This document shows positions 8,193 to 16,898 of a stretch of DNA of 64,000 nucleotides, piece after piece. The stretch is taken from positions 62,001 through 126,000 of the forward strand of contig NZ_SEWX01000001.1 of assembly GCF_004307455.1 (NCBI RefSeq). Direction: 5' to 3'. Made by a program: the position numbers and the translations under genes. This DNA comes from Aquirufa nivalisilvae. GTDB taxonomy: Bacteria; Bacteroidota; Bacteroidia; Cytophagales; Spirosomataceae. The notes below the pieces were generated by a model. The model was not told the DNA's origin and did not search any database. It saw only the letters and a list, made by a program, of their open reading frames with translations. The first letter of the stretch is position 1, and each line of letters begins with the position of its first letter.

Positions 8193-10145
8193 ATGCAATT
8201 TCAAGCCGGACCGATCTTAAGCAAAATCCAATCCCCTGCGGATTTGCGAAAGTTGTCCCCTGCAGAATTACCTGCGGTTTGCCATGAATTGCGCCAATTT
8301 ATCATTGATCACGTCTCTGTCAATGGAGGTCATTTTGGAGCATCTTTAGGTGTAACGGAATTAACAGTTGCTCTACATTATGTATTCAACACACCAGATG
8401 ACCAACTTGTTTGGGATGTAGGTCATCAAGCCTATGGACACAAAATCCTGACGGGCCGTCAGGATTCATTTCATACTAATCGACTACTAGGAGGAATTAG
8501 CGGCTTCCCAAAACGTTCTGAGAGTGAATACGATGCATTTGGCGTAGGCCACTCATCTACTTCTATTTCCGCGGCATTGGGTATGGCTGTAGCATCTCGG
8601 TATAAAAAAGAATTTCATAAACAGCATATTGCCGTCATAGGAGATGGTTCCATGACTGCAGGTATGGCTTTTGAAGCCATGAATCATGCTGGAGATATTC
8701 CCAACAACATGCTGATTATCTTAAACGATAATTGCATGGCGATTGACCCCAATGTTGGAGCTTTAAAGGAATATTTAACCGATATTACCACCTCACATAC
8801 TTACAACCGCGTAAAAGACGATGTTTGGAATCTATTAGGGAAGATGTCTAAATTCGGTAAATCCGCGCAAGAAATTGTTTCAAAAATAGAAAACGGATTA
8901 AAAGCTACCTTACTCAAGCAAAGTAACTTATTTGAGTCCCTGAATTTAAGGTACTTTGGCCCCATTGACGGACACGATGTTCAATATTTAACCACGGTGT
9001 TAAATGATTTAAAAGATATTCCAGGGCCTAAGATATTACATTGTATCACAACTAAAGGTAAAGGCTATTCCTTAGCAGAAAAAGATCAAACACTTTGGCA
9101 TGCTCCTGGAAAATTTGACAAAATCACTGGAGAGATTCATAAAAAGACATTTGACAACCCACAACCTCCTAAATATCAGGAAGTTTTCGGTCATACAATT
9201 TTAGAATTGGCAGAACAAAATCCCAAAATTATGGGAATTACTCCTGCCATGCCTTCTGGGTCCTCTTTGAATATCATGATGAGGGCCATGCCAGATCGTG
9301 CGTTTGATGTAGGTATAGCCGAGCAACACGCAGTTACCTTCTCAGCAGGATTAGCTACTCAAGGACTCACTGTTTTTTGTAATATTTATAGTTCTTTCAT
9401 GCAAAGAGGCTACGATCAAGTGGTCCATGATGTTTGCCTGCAAAAACTACCTGTTATATTCTGTTTAGATCGAGCAGGTCTAGCCGGTGCCGATGGTCCT
9501 ACTCACCATGGTTTATATGATTTGGCCTATATGCGCTGCCTTCCAAACATGATTGTAGCTGCTCCCAAAAACGAACAGGAGCTCAGAAATATCATGTATA
9601 CCGCCTCATTAGATAAATTCAAAGAACATCAGAAGGCGATGACAATCCGATACCCACGAGGCGCAGGTGTCATGCCCGTTTGGAGAACCTCTTTTGAAGA
9701 AATTAAAATTGGTCAAGGACAAAAAGTTCTCGATGGAGAAGAAATTGCCGTTTTAAGTATTGGCCATATCGGAAATGAAGCGGAAAAAGCTTGTCAAAAA
9801 GCAAAATCTTTGGGCATGAATCCCGCACTCTATGACATGCGATTCGTGAAACCATTGGATGAAAAAATACTTCATGAAGTATTTTCAACATACAATCAAA
9901 TCATTACCGTGGAAGACGCTTGCGTTCAAGGAGGTTTTGGTTCTGCCATTGCCGAATTTATGCTGGATCATGGTTATAATAAACCAATTTTACGTTTAGG
10001 AGTCCCTGACGATATTATTGAACATGGAGAACCTCATGAACTTTACCAATTATGTGGGATTGATTCCGAGAATATCCTGAAGAAAATTGCTGATTTTTAC
10101 CCGAACAAAATCAAATCTACTTCTCAGAAAGTAAATCAAGACTAA
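8193..10145 (+). CDS. dxs: 1-deoxy-D-xylulose-5-phosphate synthase
   Basis: A 650-residue thiamine-diphosphate enzyme that condenses pyruvate and glyceraldehyde 3-phosphate, the first step of the MEP route to isoprenoids. Seen in order: VNGGHFGASLGVTEL with the conserved histidine, VWDVGHQAYGHKILTGR, the ThDP motif running from GDGSMTAGMAFEAMNHAG to NDN, the transketolase-type central domain with DVGIAEQHAVTFSAGLA, and DRAGLAGADGPTHHG. About 30 residues longer than the E. coli enzyme. Supply of isoprenoid precursors fits the carotenoid desaturase gene in the same window, although the two are far apart. Confidence 0.97.
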   Translation: MQFQAGPILSKIQSPADLRKLSPAELPAVCHELRQFIIDHVSVNGGHFGASLGVTELTVALHYVFNTPDDQLVWDVGHQAYGHKILTGRQDSFHTNRLLGGISGFPKRSESEYDAFGVGHSSTSISAALGMAVASRYKKEFHKQHIAVIGDGSMTAGMAFEAMNHAGDIPNNMLIILNDNCMAIDPNVGALKEYLTDITTSHTYNRVKDDVWNLLGKMSKFGKSAQEIVSKIENGLKATLLKQSNLFESLNLRYFGPIDGHDVQYLTTVLNDLKDIPGPKILHCITTKGKGYSLAEKDQTLWHAPGKFDKITGEIHKKTFDNPQPPKYQEVFGHTILELAEQNPKIMGITPAMPSGSSLNIMMRAMPDRAFDVGIAEQHAVTFSAGLATQGLTVFCNIYSSFMQRGYDQVVHDVCLQKLPVIFCLDRAGLAGADGPTHHGLYDLAYMRCLPNMIVAAPKNEQELRNIMYTASLDKFKEHQKAMTIRYPRGAGVMPVWRTSFEEIKIGQGQKVLDGEEIAVLSIGHIGNEAEKACQKAKSLGMNPALYDMRFVKPLDEKILHEVFSTYNQIITVEDACVQGGFGSAIAEFMLDHGYNKPILRLGVPDDIIEHGEPHELYQLCGIDSENILKKIADFYPNKIKSTSQKVNQD

Positions 10146-10196
10146 GATTTCACGATTTGATTATCTTCAATTAGTACTTTTCTAAGAAATTATCCC

Positions 10197-10204
10197 TACC
10201 TTTG
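10197..10204 (+). promoter_or_regulatory. -7 box upstream of typA
   Basis: TACCTTTG followed by C matches the extended Bacteroidota -7 box. A degenerate -33 (TTAG at 10171-10174) lies 22 bp upstream. It precedes the ATG at 10260 by 55 bp, which supports that start over the TTG at 10233 only weakly. Confidence 0.5.
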
Positions 10205-10259
10205 CACCTTAAATTTCCTCAGGCAGAGAGATTTGATTTCATCAAAGCGCCATTATTTT

Positions 10260-12068
10260 ATGCAAAGCATTCGCAACATTGCCATCATTGCCCACGTTGA
10301 CCACGGTAAAACTACACTAGTCGACAAAATCATCCATGCATCTAAGATTTTTAGAGAAAATCAAGAATTTGGTGATCTGATCTTAGATAATAACGATCTT
10401 GAAAGAGAACGCGGAATTACTATCGTTTCAAAAAACGTATCTGTTCGCTATAATGGCGTAAAAATCAATATCATTGACACTCCTGGTCACGCCGACTTTG
10501 GAGGAGAAGTGGAACGTGTTTTACGTATGGCTGATGGTGTTTTGTTATTAGTGGATGCATTTGAAGGTCCAATGCCACAAACTCGTTTCGTTTTATCTAA
10601 AGCTATTGCTTTAGGTTTAAAGCCAATTGTAGTTGTAAATAAAGTAGATAAAGAAAACTGTCGCCCAGATGAAGTACATGAGTCTGTTTTTGACTTAATG
10701 TTCAACTTGAACGCGACAGAAGAGCAATTGGATTTCCCTTGCTTATATGGTTCTTCTAAACAAGGTTGGATGAATACTGATTGGAAAACTCCAACAGACA
10801 ATATTATCCCATTATTAGATGCCATCATTGAGCACATTCCTGCATCTAAAGTACAGGAAGGTACTCCTCAAATGCAAATCACATCTTTGGACTACTCTTC
10901 ATTTGTAGGTCGTATCGCGATCGGACGTTTGGAGCGTGGAACATTGAAAGAAAATATGCCAATCGCACTTTGTAAGTCAGATGGCTCTATTAAAAAAATG
11001 CGTATCAAAGAACTTCAGGTTTTTGAAGGCTTAGGTAAAGTACGTGTTGATACAGTAGAATGTGGAGAAATTTGTGCTGTAACAGGTATTGAAGATTTTG
11101 AAATCGGAGATACTTTGGCTGATCCAGAAAATCCAGAAGCATTAGAGCGTATCGCTATTGATGAACCAACCATGAACATGTTGTTTACCATCAACAACTC
11201 TCCATTCTTTGGAAGAGAAGGTAAAATGGTAACTTCTCGTCATATTCGTGAGCGTTTGTTCAAAGAGACAGAGAAAAACTTGGCTTTGCGAGTTATGACA
11301 ACTGAAAGTGAAGATAAATTCTTAGTTTTTGGTCGTGGTATTCTTCACTTGTCAGTTTTAATTGAAACGATGCGTCGTGAAGGTTATGAATTACAAGTTG
11401 GTCAACCGCAAGTTATTTACAAAGAAGGCGATAATGGTGAAAAATTAGAGCCAATCGAATCATTAGTCGTTGACGTACCAGAAGAAGTAGCAGGTAAAGT
11501 AATTGAATTAGCTACACAAGGTAAAGGTGAGTTATTGATTATGGAACCTAAAGGTGACTTACAACACTTAGAATTCAACATTCCTTCAAGAGGTTTGATT
11601 GGACTTCGTTCTAAAGTGTTAACAGCTACCTTTGGTGAAGCTATCATGGCACACCGTTTTATTGGATATGAGCCCTTCAAAGGACCAATCCCAGGTAGAA
11701 TTAATGGTTCATTGATTTCTATGAACACAGGGGTTGCTACACCATATGCAATTGATAAATTACAAGACAGAGGGGTGTTCTTCATCGATCCAGGTGAAGA
11801 GATTTACTCAGGTATGGTTGTTGGTGAACACAATCGCCAGAATGACATCGAGGTTAACTTGCAAAATGCAAAACAATTAACCAACATGCGTGCATCTGGT
11901 ACAGATACCAATACCAAGATCGCTCCTAAATTAAACTTCTCGCTAGAAGAGTGTATGGAATTCATCCAAAAAGATGAATACTTAGAAATCACTCCTAAGT
12001 CTTTACGTATGCGTAAGATCTTCTTAGATCCAAACGAACGTAAACGTCAAGAGCAAAAAAATAAATAA
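10260..12068 (+). CDS. typA: Ribosome-associated translational GTPase TypA/BipA
   Basis: A 602-residue translation-factor GTPase. G1 is AHVDHGKTTLVDKI, followed by the switch I motif RGITI, the G3 motif DTPGHADFGGEV and the G4 motif NKVDKENCRPDEV. EF-G-like domains follow and the BipA-specific C-terminal domain is present (RGLIGLRSKVLTATFGEAIM, GVATPYAIDKLQDRG). In other bacteria it acts in ribosome assembly and stress or low-temperature growth. The start at ATG 10260 gives the usual N-terminus MQSIRNIAIIAHVDHGK; an upstream TTG would add nine residues. Its codon pattern looks like that of a well-expressed gene. A strong terminator follows. Confidence 0.96.
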   Translation: MQSIRNIAIIAHVDHGKTTLVDKIIHASKIFRENQEFGDLILDNNDLERERGITIVSKNVSVRYNGVKINIIDTPGHADFGGEVERVLRMADGVLLLVDAFEGPMPQTRFVLSKAIALGLKPIVVVNKVDKENCRPDEVHESVFDLMFNLNATEEQLDFPCLYGSSKQGWMNTDWKTPTDNIIPLLDAIIEHIPASKVQEGTPQMQITSLDYSSFVGRIAIGRLERGTLKENMPIALCKSDGSIKKMRIKELQVFEGLGKVRVDTVECGEICAVTGIEDFEIGDTLADPENPEALERIAIDEPTMNMLFTINNSPFFGREGKMVTSRHIRERLFKETEKNLALRVMTTESEDKFLVFGRGILHLSVLIETMRREGYELQVGQPQVIYKEGDNGEKLEPIESLVVDVPEEVAGKVIELATQGKGELLIMEPKGDLQHLEFNIPSRGLIGLRSKVLTATFGEAIMAHRFIGYEPFKGPIPGRINGSLISMNTGVATPYAIDKLQDRGVFFIDPGEEIYSGMVVGEHNRQNDIEVNLQNAKQLTNMRASGTDTNTKIAPKLNFSLEECMEFIQKDEYLEITPKSLRMRKIFLDPNERKRQEQKNK

Positions 12069-12071
12069 TAT

Positions 12072-12103
12072 AAAAAAGGCTGTCCGAAACGACAGCCTTT
12101 TTT
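12072..12103. terminator. Bidirectional terminator between typA and comEC
   Basis: A perfect 13-bp stem, AAAAAAGGCTGTC (12072-12084) and GACAGCCTTTTTT (12091-12103), with a 6-base loop. The A-run and T-run arms let it act in both directions. It serves typA and overlaps the last codons of comEC on the other strand. Confidence 0.9.
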
Positions 12104-14174
12104 AATATACCTGGGCAGAGATCGTATCTAATGCTACTTGTTGCTTAGACAATGGACTCATCTCTGCTACTTTTTTGAGATAATAAGCTGATAATGATTG
12201 AGTCCAAAGCCAATCCACCTGTCTCCTAGATCTCAACCAATCAAAACCCTGTTTTTTTAATTTGCTATCGATAATCAAAACATTGATTTCTGTTGGAAAA
12301 AATACATGAACTTGATGTGCTAGGTAAAAGCTCTTCCTTTTCCAATACCAAGAAACATTCTTTCCATCTTCCCAGTTCAGCTGAACAGTATCTTGTATGT
12401 AATGGTGTGCTAATAAAGGAGATATATTGGACTGTATCCAAGCAGGATCATGTGACATACTATTGGAACCAACTATTTTAGCTTTTAATCCTTCCACCTC
12501 AAGCCAAACTGGCTCCCCTCGATATTGACCTAAATAGGCAATCTTTTGATCATGTACCGTTTTCCATTTCTCCAACTGAAAATAGAATACACTTCCAATG
12601 ACCAATACACACAATCCCCATAGTAGGAATGTATTACGAGTTTCCCACCAGTATTTCCCCACCATGAGTAATAAAAAATAAGGAAAAAACATCCATACAT
12701 CCCAATGTAAAAATGGAATTGTTGGTTGAAAAACAGTATCTATCCAAAACATGATTTCATGCAATAAAGTAAGACTATCATCAAACAGGGTACCTATAAA
12801 ATAATACCACTTAGTCATACTGATTGCACTAAATACAGAGGCGATTAATAGAAATATCATTCCTATCACCAAAGAGATAGAAGAAAGTAAAACCAATATT
12901 GGATTTGCTAATAACATGATCCCCACATGTGGAAATTGATGAAAGTAATACAAGATCCAAGGGAAGGTCAATAGCTGAGCTGAAATGGCAACCATAGTTA
13001 GCGAAACCCCTTGTTTTAAGAGGTAATTAATCATTGGATTTTTAATCGAAGGTATTCCAATAGAGCTTAAAATAGGTTGGTAAACGAGTATACCTAAAAC
13101 GGCTAAAAAGGAAAGTTGAAAACCAGCATCATATAATTGCATGGGATCCCAAACCAATATGACAAAAGCTGTGAAGGATAGCATATTGATTGAATTCATA
13201 GGATATCGAAATGTTTGAGCAAATAAGACGACCGAAAACATCCAGCTGGCTCGTAATACTGGAGCCGAAAATCCAGTTACACCTGCATAAAACCAAATGA
13301 GAATCAGAGGTAAGATAAAAAGGCCTATTTTAGCAATCAGCTTACGTTTTGGGATGAATTTGAGCATAAATTGAATGCATAAAAATAGTATTCCTACATG
13401 CATACCAGAAACAGATAGAATATGAATGGCCCCTAAAGCTGCATAACTCTTTTTAGTCTCAAAATCGATCTTTTCATGACTTCCCAATAACATAGCACCA
13501 GCTACAGACTTATTTCTTTCTCCTCGAACTACCTGATGAAGATGTTGCAGAAAACGGTGCTGCCACCTATCAAAATAGTGCTGAAATGAGAATAGTTCGG
13601 GTCTCTTTTCCAACTTTGTCCATGATGCTGCTAAATAGGCTGTTGAGAAAATCCCCTTTTTAGCATAATATTTAGGCCAATCTTGTCCATAGGGAAACGC
13701 AGCAGGTCGAATGAATTGGAGCTTAGACTTAGCTAAATAAAAATCACCTATCTGAGGTATAGCTCCTGTTTTTTCCAAGTAAAAAATGCTTTTCGTTCGA
13801 ATCCTTTTCCAACGCCCTTTTGCATCCATAAATGCTGAAATTTCACCTTCAAATGCATATGTCTTCGGTTTTATTTGGGGAGTACTTGTAATTTGAAATC
13901 GAATGGCCCAAACATCTGATGGAGGTTTTTGAAAACGATTTTTTACTTCTTGAGTCCGAAGAAATGCCGCGATTAGGCAAACGAATGAAAGTAAAATTGA
14001 ATAAAAAATATCCTTGTTTTTAGTCCATAAAACGAAGCTCATCGGTATGCATAAAAATAAACCATACATAGCTAAAACATCCTCTCTCCAAGTTTGATTG
14101 GGGACGATTATTATTCCCAAAACCCACCAAAGGCACAGTCGCAAAAAAGGAAAGGGACTAAAAAAGGAGAACAA
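12102..14174 (-). CDS. ComEC/Rec2-family DNA-uptake channel protein
   Basis: A 690-residue polytopic inner-membrane protein. After two or three N-terminal helices comes a soluble OB-like domain (residues 70-190), then the Competence core with the signature GSHEKIDFETKKSYAALGAIHILSVSGMHVG split over residues 233-260, and about ten membrane helices to residue 540. ComEC forms the channel that takes single-stranded DNA into the cytoplasm. The C-terminal 150 residues do not show the HxHxDH motif of the metallo-beta-lactamase domain found in longer ComEC proteins, so that domain is absent or degenerate. It is the last gene of the gmk-nadD-comEC run. Confidence 0.87.
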   Translation of the reverse strand: MFSFFSPFPFLRLCLWWVLGIIIVPNQTWREDVLAMYGLFLCIPMSFVLWTKNKDIFYSILLSFVCLIAAFLRTQEVKNRFQKPPSDVWAIRFQITSTPQIKPKTYAFEGEISAFMDAKGRWKRIRTKSIFYLEKTGAIPQIGDFYLAKSKLQFIRPAAFPYGQDWPKYYAKKGIFSTAYLAASWTKLEKRPELFSFQHYFDRWQHRFLQHLHQVVRGERNKSVAGAMLLGSHEKIDFETKKSYAALGAIHILSVSGMHVGILFLCIQFMLKFIPKRKLIAKIGLFILPLILIWFYAGVTGFSAPVLRASWMFSVVLFAQTFRYPMNSINMLSFTAFVILVWDPMQLYDAGFQLSFLAVLGILVYQPILSSIGIPSIKNPMINYLLKQGVSLTMVAISAQLLTFPWILYYFHQFPHVGIMLLANPILVLLSSISLVIGMIFLLIASVFSAISMTKWYYFIGTLFDDSLTLLHEIMFWIDTVFQPTIPFLHWDVWMFFPYFLLLMVGKYWWETRNTFLLWGLCVLVIGSVFYFQLEKWKTVHDQKIAYLGQYRGEPVWLEVEGLKAKIVGSNSMSHDPAWIQSNISPLLAHHYIQDTVQLNWEDGKNVSWYWKRKSFYLAHQVHVFFPTEINVLIIDSKLKKQGFDWLRSRRQVDWLWTQSLSAYYLKKVAEMSPLSKQQVALDTISAQVY

Positions 14175-14192
14175 AATTTAAGCGCTTAAGGC

Positions 14193-14765
14193 CTAAATGT
14201 AGAATTTTTTCTGAGCGATTAACTGCTCTATGTTATCAGGAACTAGATATTTAATTGACTGATTTTTTTGAATACACTCTCTGATATACGTAGCAGAAAT
14301 ATGTAAAACTGGCGCATTGACCTTTTTTACTTTAGGATGCTTCCAAAGCTCACTAGTAGGCTCTTCCCCTCTAGGATATACGTAAAGCCCAAAATAATCA
14401 AGAATCTTATCGTAATTCTTCCAACTTTTAAATTGTTCCAAATTATCTCCTCCCAAAATCAATTCAAATTCATGCTGGGGAAATTTCTCAGATAAATGAA
14501 TGAGGGTATCAATGGTATAGGAAGGTTTCTTCAAGCTAAATTCAATGTCGCAACTTTTGAATTGAAAATTATCCGCAATGGCTCTTTCCACAAGATCTAA
14601 ACGATCAAATTCATGAAGGAGGCTTTTACTCTTTTTATGCGGGTTCTGCGGAGAAACAACAAACCAAATCTGTTGGACATCGGTTTGGTTCAATACCGCT
14701 TGTGCAATCATCAAGTGTCCATGATGAATGGGGTTAAATGAACCAAAAAATAAACCGATTTTCAT
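14193..14765 (-). CDS. nadD: Nicotinate-nucleotide adenylyltransferase
   Basis: A 190-residue nucleotidyltransferase that makes deamido-NAD from nicotinate mononucleotide and ATP. It has GLFFGSFNPIHHGHL with the (H/T)xGH-type signature at residues 4-18, the substrate segment SYTIDTLIHL, and the C-terminal ISATYIRE, equivalent to the ISSTxIR motif of the family. Length is normal. It starts 3 bp after gmk ends, so the two are co-transcribed; comEC follows 18 bp later. Confidence 0.95.
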   Translation of the reverse strand: MKIGLFFGSFNPIHHGHLMIAQAVLNQTDVQQIWFVVSPQNPHKKSKSLLHEFDRLDLVERAIADNFQFKSCDIEFSLKKPSYTIDTLIHLSEKFPQHEFELILGGDNLEQFKSWKNYDKILDYFGLYVYPRGEEPTSELWKHPKVKKVNAPVLHISATYIRECIQKNQSIKYLVPDNIEQLIAQKKFYI

Positions 14766-14768
14766 GGA

Positions 14769-15335
14769 TTATTGGGTAAAATCATCGAAAAGGGCTTGCG
14801 CCTTTTCAATGGCTTCCTCTAATTTATCATTTACTAAAATGACATCAAATTGACTTTGGAAAGACCATTCAAATTTCATCTTAAAAATACGCTTGGATAA
14901 AGCCTCCTCACTTTCTGTGCCCCTAGACCGTAATCTCTCTTCCAATATTTCTAAGGTTGGAACCTTCACAAAAATGGCCAATGCACGTTCTCCGTAATAT
15001 TTCTTGAGAGCTAAACCTCCTTTAACATCCACGTCAAAAATAACATGCTTTCCAGATGCCCAAATACGCTCAATTTCTGATTTTAATGTGCCATAATAGG
15101 CCCCGGGATAGACTTCTTCCCATTCAACAAAAGCCTCTTCATTGATTTTTTGACGAAACTCTTCTGGAGTTAAAAAATAATAATCTTTTCCGTTCTCCTC
15201 TGATCTTCCACGCTTATCTCGTGTACATGCTGAAATAGAAAATCCCAAATTGGAATTATTTTTGATGAGTTCTTTAACGATGGTCGTTTTACCTGAACCC
15301 GAAGGTGCTGAAAAAATAATTAATTTCCCTTCCAA
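14769..15335 (-). CDS. gmk: Guanylate kinase
   Basis: A 188-residue P-loop kinase that converts GMP to GDP. The Walker A motif is [12 protein letters not shown] (residues 9-20); [21 protein letters not shown] is the GMP-binding region with the expected Arg, Glu and Tyr; the lid region is [17 protein letters not shown]. Length is typical. It follows the anti-sigma gene by 20 bp and precedes nadD, a common neighbour in Bacteroidota. Confidence 0.96.
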   Translation of the reverse strand: MEGKLIIFSAPSGSGKTTIVKELIKNNSNLGFSISACTRDKRGRSEENGKDYYFLTPEEFRQKINEEAFVEWEEVYPGAYYGTLKSEIERIWASGKHVIFDVDVKGGLALKKYYGERALAIFVKVPTLEILEERLRSRGTESEEALSKRIFKMKFEWSFQSQFDVILVNDKLEEAIEKAQALFDDFTQ

Positions 15336-15355
15336 AAAATTGTTGTTTGTTTAAG

Positions 15356-15634
15356 CTAACAAAATAAGGGAATTAAGATGGAAATAAGGATAATTAATAG
15401 AAAAAGTTTCTCTTTGATCCGGGCGAAAAGTTCGTCAGGGCATTTCGCAGTACATTTTTCTTTAATTGCCTTTTTTAAAGATGTCTCCAATTCATATCCC
15501 TCTTGACATGGAATACATTGATTTTTATTGGCCAAAAAGGCAGCCTCCTCTTCTGGACTTGCTTCTTTATCCAATATTCGCTGGATTAGCTTCATGCAAT
15601 CTTTCTGATGTTCACAGCTCTTCTTCATGCTCAT
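15356..15634 (-). CDS. Small zinc-type anti-sigma factor-like protein
   Basis: A 92-residue protein encoded 47 bp after an ECF sigma gene. It resembles ZAS-type anti-sigma factors: CxxC at C40-C43 (NQCIPCQEG) after a helix of charged residues, with further cysteines at 7, 13, 61 and 65. The histidine expected four residues before the CxxC is Asn36; H9 and C13 could supply other ligands. The last 16 residues (LFLLIILISILIPLFC) are strongly hydrophobic, enough for one membrane segment or a tail anchor. It probably binds and restrains the neighbouring sigma factor; cysteine-based redox or metal sensing is inference. Confidence 0.7.
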   Translation of the reverse strand: MSMKKSCEHQKDCMKLIQRILDKEASPEEEAAFLANKNQCIPCQEGYELETSLKKAIKEKCTAKCPDELFARIKEKLFLLIILISILIPLFC

Positions 15635-15681
15635 TAATTAATTCATTCTGTTTGGGCTAACGCAAGCCTTGGTGTAAAAGT

Positions 15682-16296
15682 TCAATCCAAATCTGACAAA
15701 GTGTCAGCTCCATATCCTTTTGATTTAGCATAAGTAGCTAAAGAGTCTTTCAATAATGCTCTGGCACGGTGTAAACGTGAACGTACAGTACCAATAGGAA
15801 TATTTAAAATTTTAGCCATTTCTTCGTAGCTAAACTCTTCTAAATCACATAAAATGATAATCATTCTGAAATCAACTGGCAAAGCTTGAATGGCTTTAGT
15901 GATTTCATCACCCAGCATTTCATTGACTGTTTCTGCATGTAAATCCGCTTGATGAGCAGGTTCAGGATCATCATCTCCAGCAAAAGATTGCTCGACCCAT
16001 TCAAATTCTACTTTGGATGGACCACGAGATTTTTTGCGGTAGTCATTGATGAAATTATTCTTTAGAATGCGGAATAACCAGGCTTTTGCATAGGTACCGG
16101 GCTCAAAAGAATTGATAAAGCGATAGGCTTTTAAGCAAGTATCTTGAACCAAATCTTGAGCATCATCCTCATCATTTGTCAATCTCAAAGCAAAATTATA
16201 CATCGCATCTAAATGCGGCATAAATTCTTTTTCAAAAATCTGTCTCGCATGTGGCGAAGGGTCGATTTCATTTTCTACTTGGACGTCCATAGTCAT
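15682..16296 (-). CDS. ECF-family RNA polymerase sigma factor
   Basis: A 204-residue sigma-70 family member with only regions 2 and 4. Region 2 includes MYNFALRLTNDEDDAQDLVQDT and the -10-recognition part AKAWLFRILKNNFINDYRKK; region 4 includes YEEMAKILNIPIGTVRSRLHRAR, the -35-binding helix-turn-helix. A 45-residue acidic linker separates them. The short anti-sigma-like gene next door indicates post-translational control. The N-terminal ATGACTATG offers two starts (residues 1 and 3). A weak promoter-like site lies at 16341-16371. The regulon cannot be read from the window; gmk, nadD and comEC follow in the same direction. Confidence 0.92.
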   Translation of the reverse strand: MTMDVQVENEIDPSPHARQIFEKEFMPHLDAMYNFALRLTNDEDDAQDLVQDTCLKAYRFINSFEPGTYAKAWLFRILKNNFINDYRKKSRGPSKVEFEWVEQSFAGDDDPEPAHQADLHAETVNEMLGDEITKAIQALPVDFRMIIILCDLEEFSYEEMAKILNIPIGTVRSRLHRARALLKDSLATYAKSKGYGADTLSDLD

Positions 16297-16340
16297 TATA
16301 TTAAAGCATTATCATTTTCTGATAACGTATTTCCTTCCTA

Positions 16341-16371
16341 CAATTTTATGCCCAAGAAAAAAGAAAGGAAA
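16341..16371 (-). promoter_or_regulatory. Possible promoter of the sigma/anti-sigma unit
   Basis: On the minus strand TTTC (16371-16368) and TAAAATTG (16348-16341) are separated by 19 bp; each misses the TTTG / TAnnTTTG consensus at one base. It would give a leader of about 40 nt before the sigma-factor ATG. Confidence 0.35.
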
Positions 16372-16387
16372 AATATGACAAAAAGGC

Positions 16388-16897
16388 TTACTTATTCAAA
16401 TTAAAAAGCTCTAGTATTCCAAAGACTAAAATTCCTAATAAACAACTTGAAAGCCCTCTCAATAAGCTAATTCCCACTAATTCGAAATCACTAGCTTCCA
16501 AAAGAAATAATAGTGTGTGATGACAAAATAGCATCAAAAATAAATAAGAAAAAAACCATAAGGGCCTCATTTCTTGTAAACTTACACTAGAACGTTCATC
16601 ATAACCATTAGCTGGCGTCAACAAACGGAAAATTGGAGAGCGTAAGGATGCGATAAACACAGAGGCGAAGGCGTGCATTCCGTGGGTATTATAAAACACA
16701 TCTACTATCCAACCTAGCACAAAGGCTCCTAACATTAGGTAGGCCGGTGGAGTATCTATTGGTGCTTTAATTAGTGGCCATACATACAAGAAACAAAAAG
16801 CAAAGTAGGCTATGGTCAAATCCCTTAAAAACAATACTTGAATAAGTAATGTAAAAATAACCGTCAAAATCCATCGAAAGGTGCTACCTGATCCCAT
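16388..16897 (-). CDS. mreD: Rod shape-determining protein MreD (putative)
   Basis: A 169-residue membrane protein with about five hydrophobic segments, small soluble loops and no catalytic motif. It follows mreC by one base, the normal place for mreD, whose product is an inner-membrane part of the elongation machinery. Sequence conservation in MreD is low; the call rests on topology and position. The usual next genes in many Bacteroidota, mrdA (PBP2) and rodA, are not here; an ECF sigma gene follows instead. Confidence 0.8.
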   Translation of the reverse strand: MGSGSTFRWILTVIFTLLIQVLFLRDLTIAYFAFCFLYVWPLIKAPIDTPPAYLMLGAFVLGWIVDVFYNTHGMHAFASVFIASLRSPIFRLLTPANGYDERSSVSLQEMRPLWFFSYLFLMLFCHHTLLFLLEASDFELVGISLLRGLSSCLLGILVFGILELFNLNK

Positions 16898-16898
16898 C

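Noticed and set aside
10233-10259. TTG at 10233 as the start of typA
   Set aside because: The ATG at 10260 gives the usual TypA N-terminus; the extra nine residues are not part of the family.
16379-16411. The short inverted sequence AAAAGGCTT ... AAAAAGCTC at the end of mreD as a terminator
   Set aside because: Pairing is short and imperfect and the T-run is weak.
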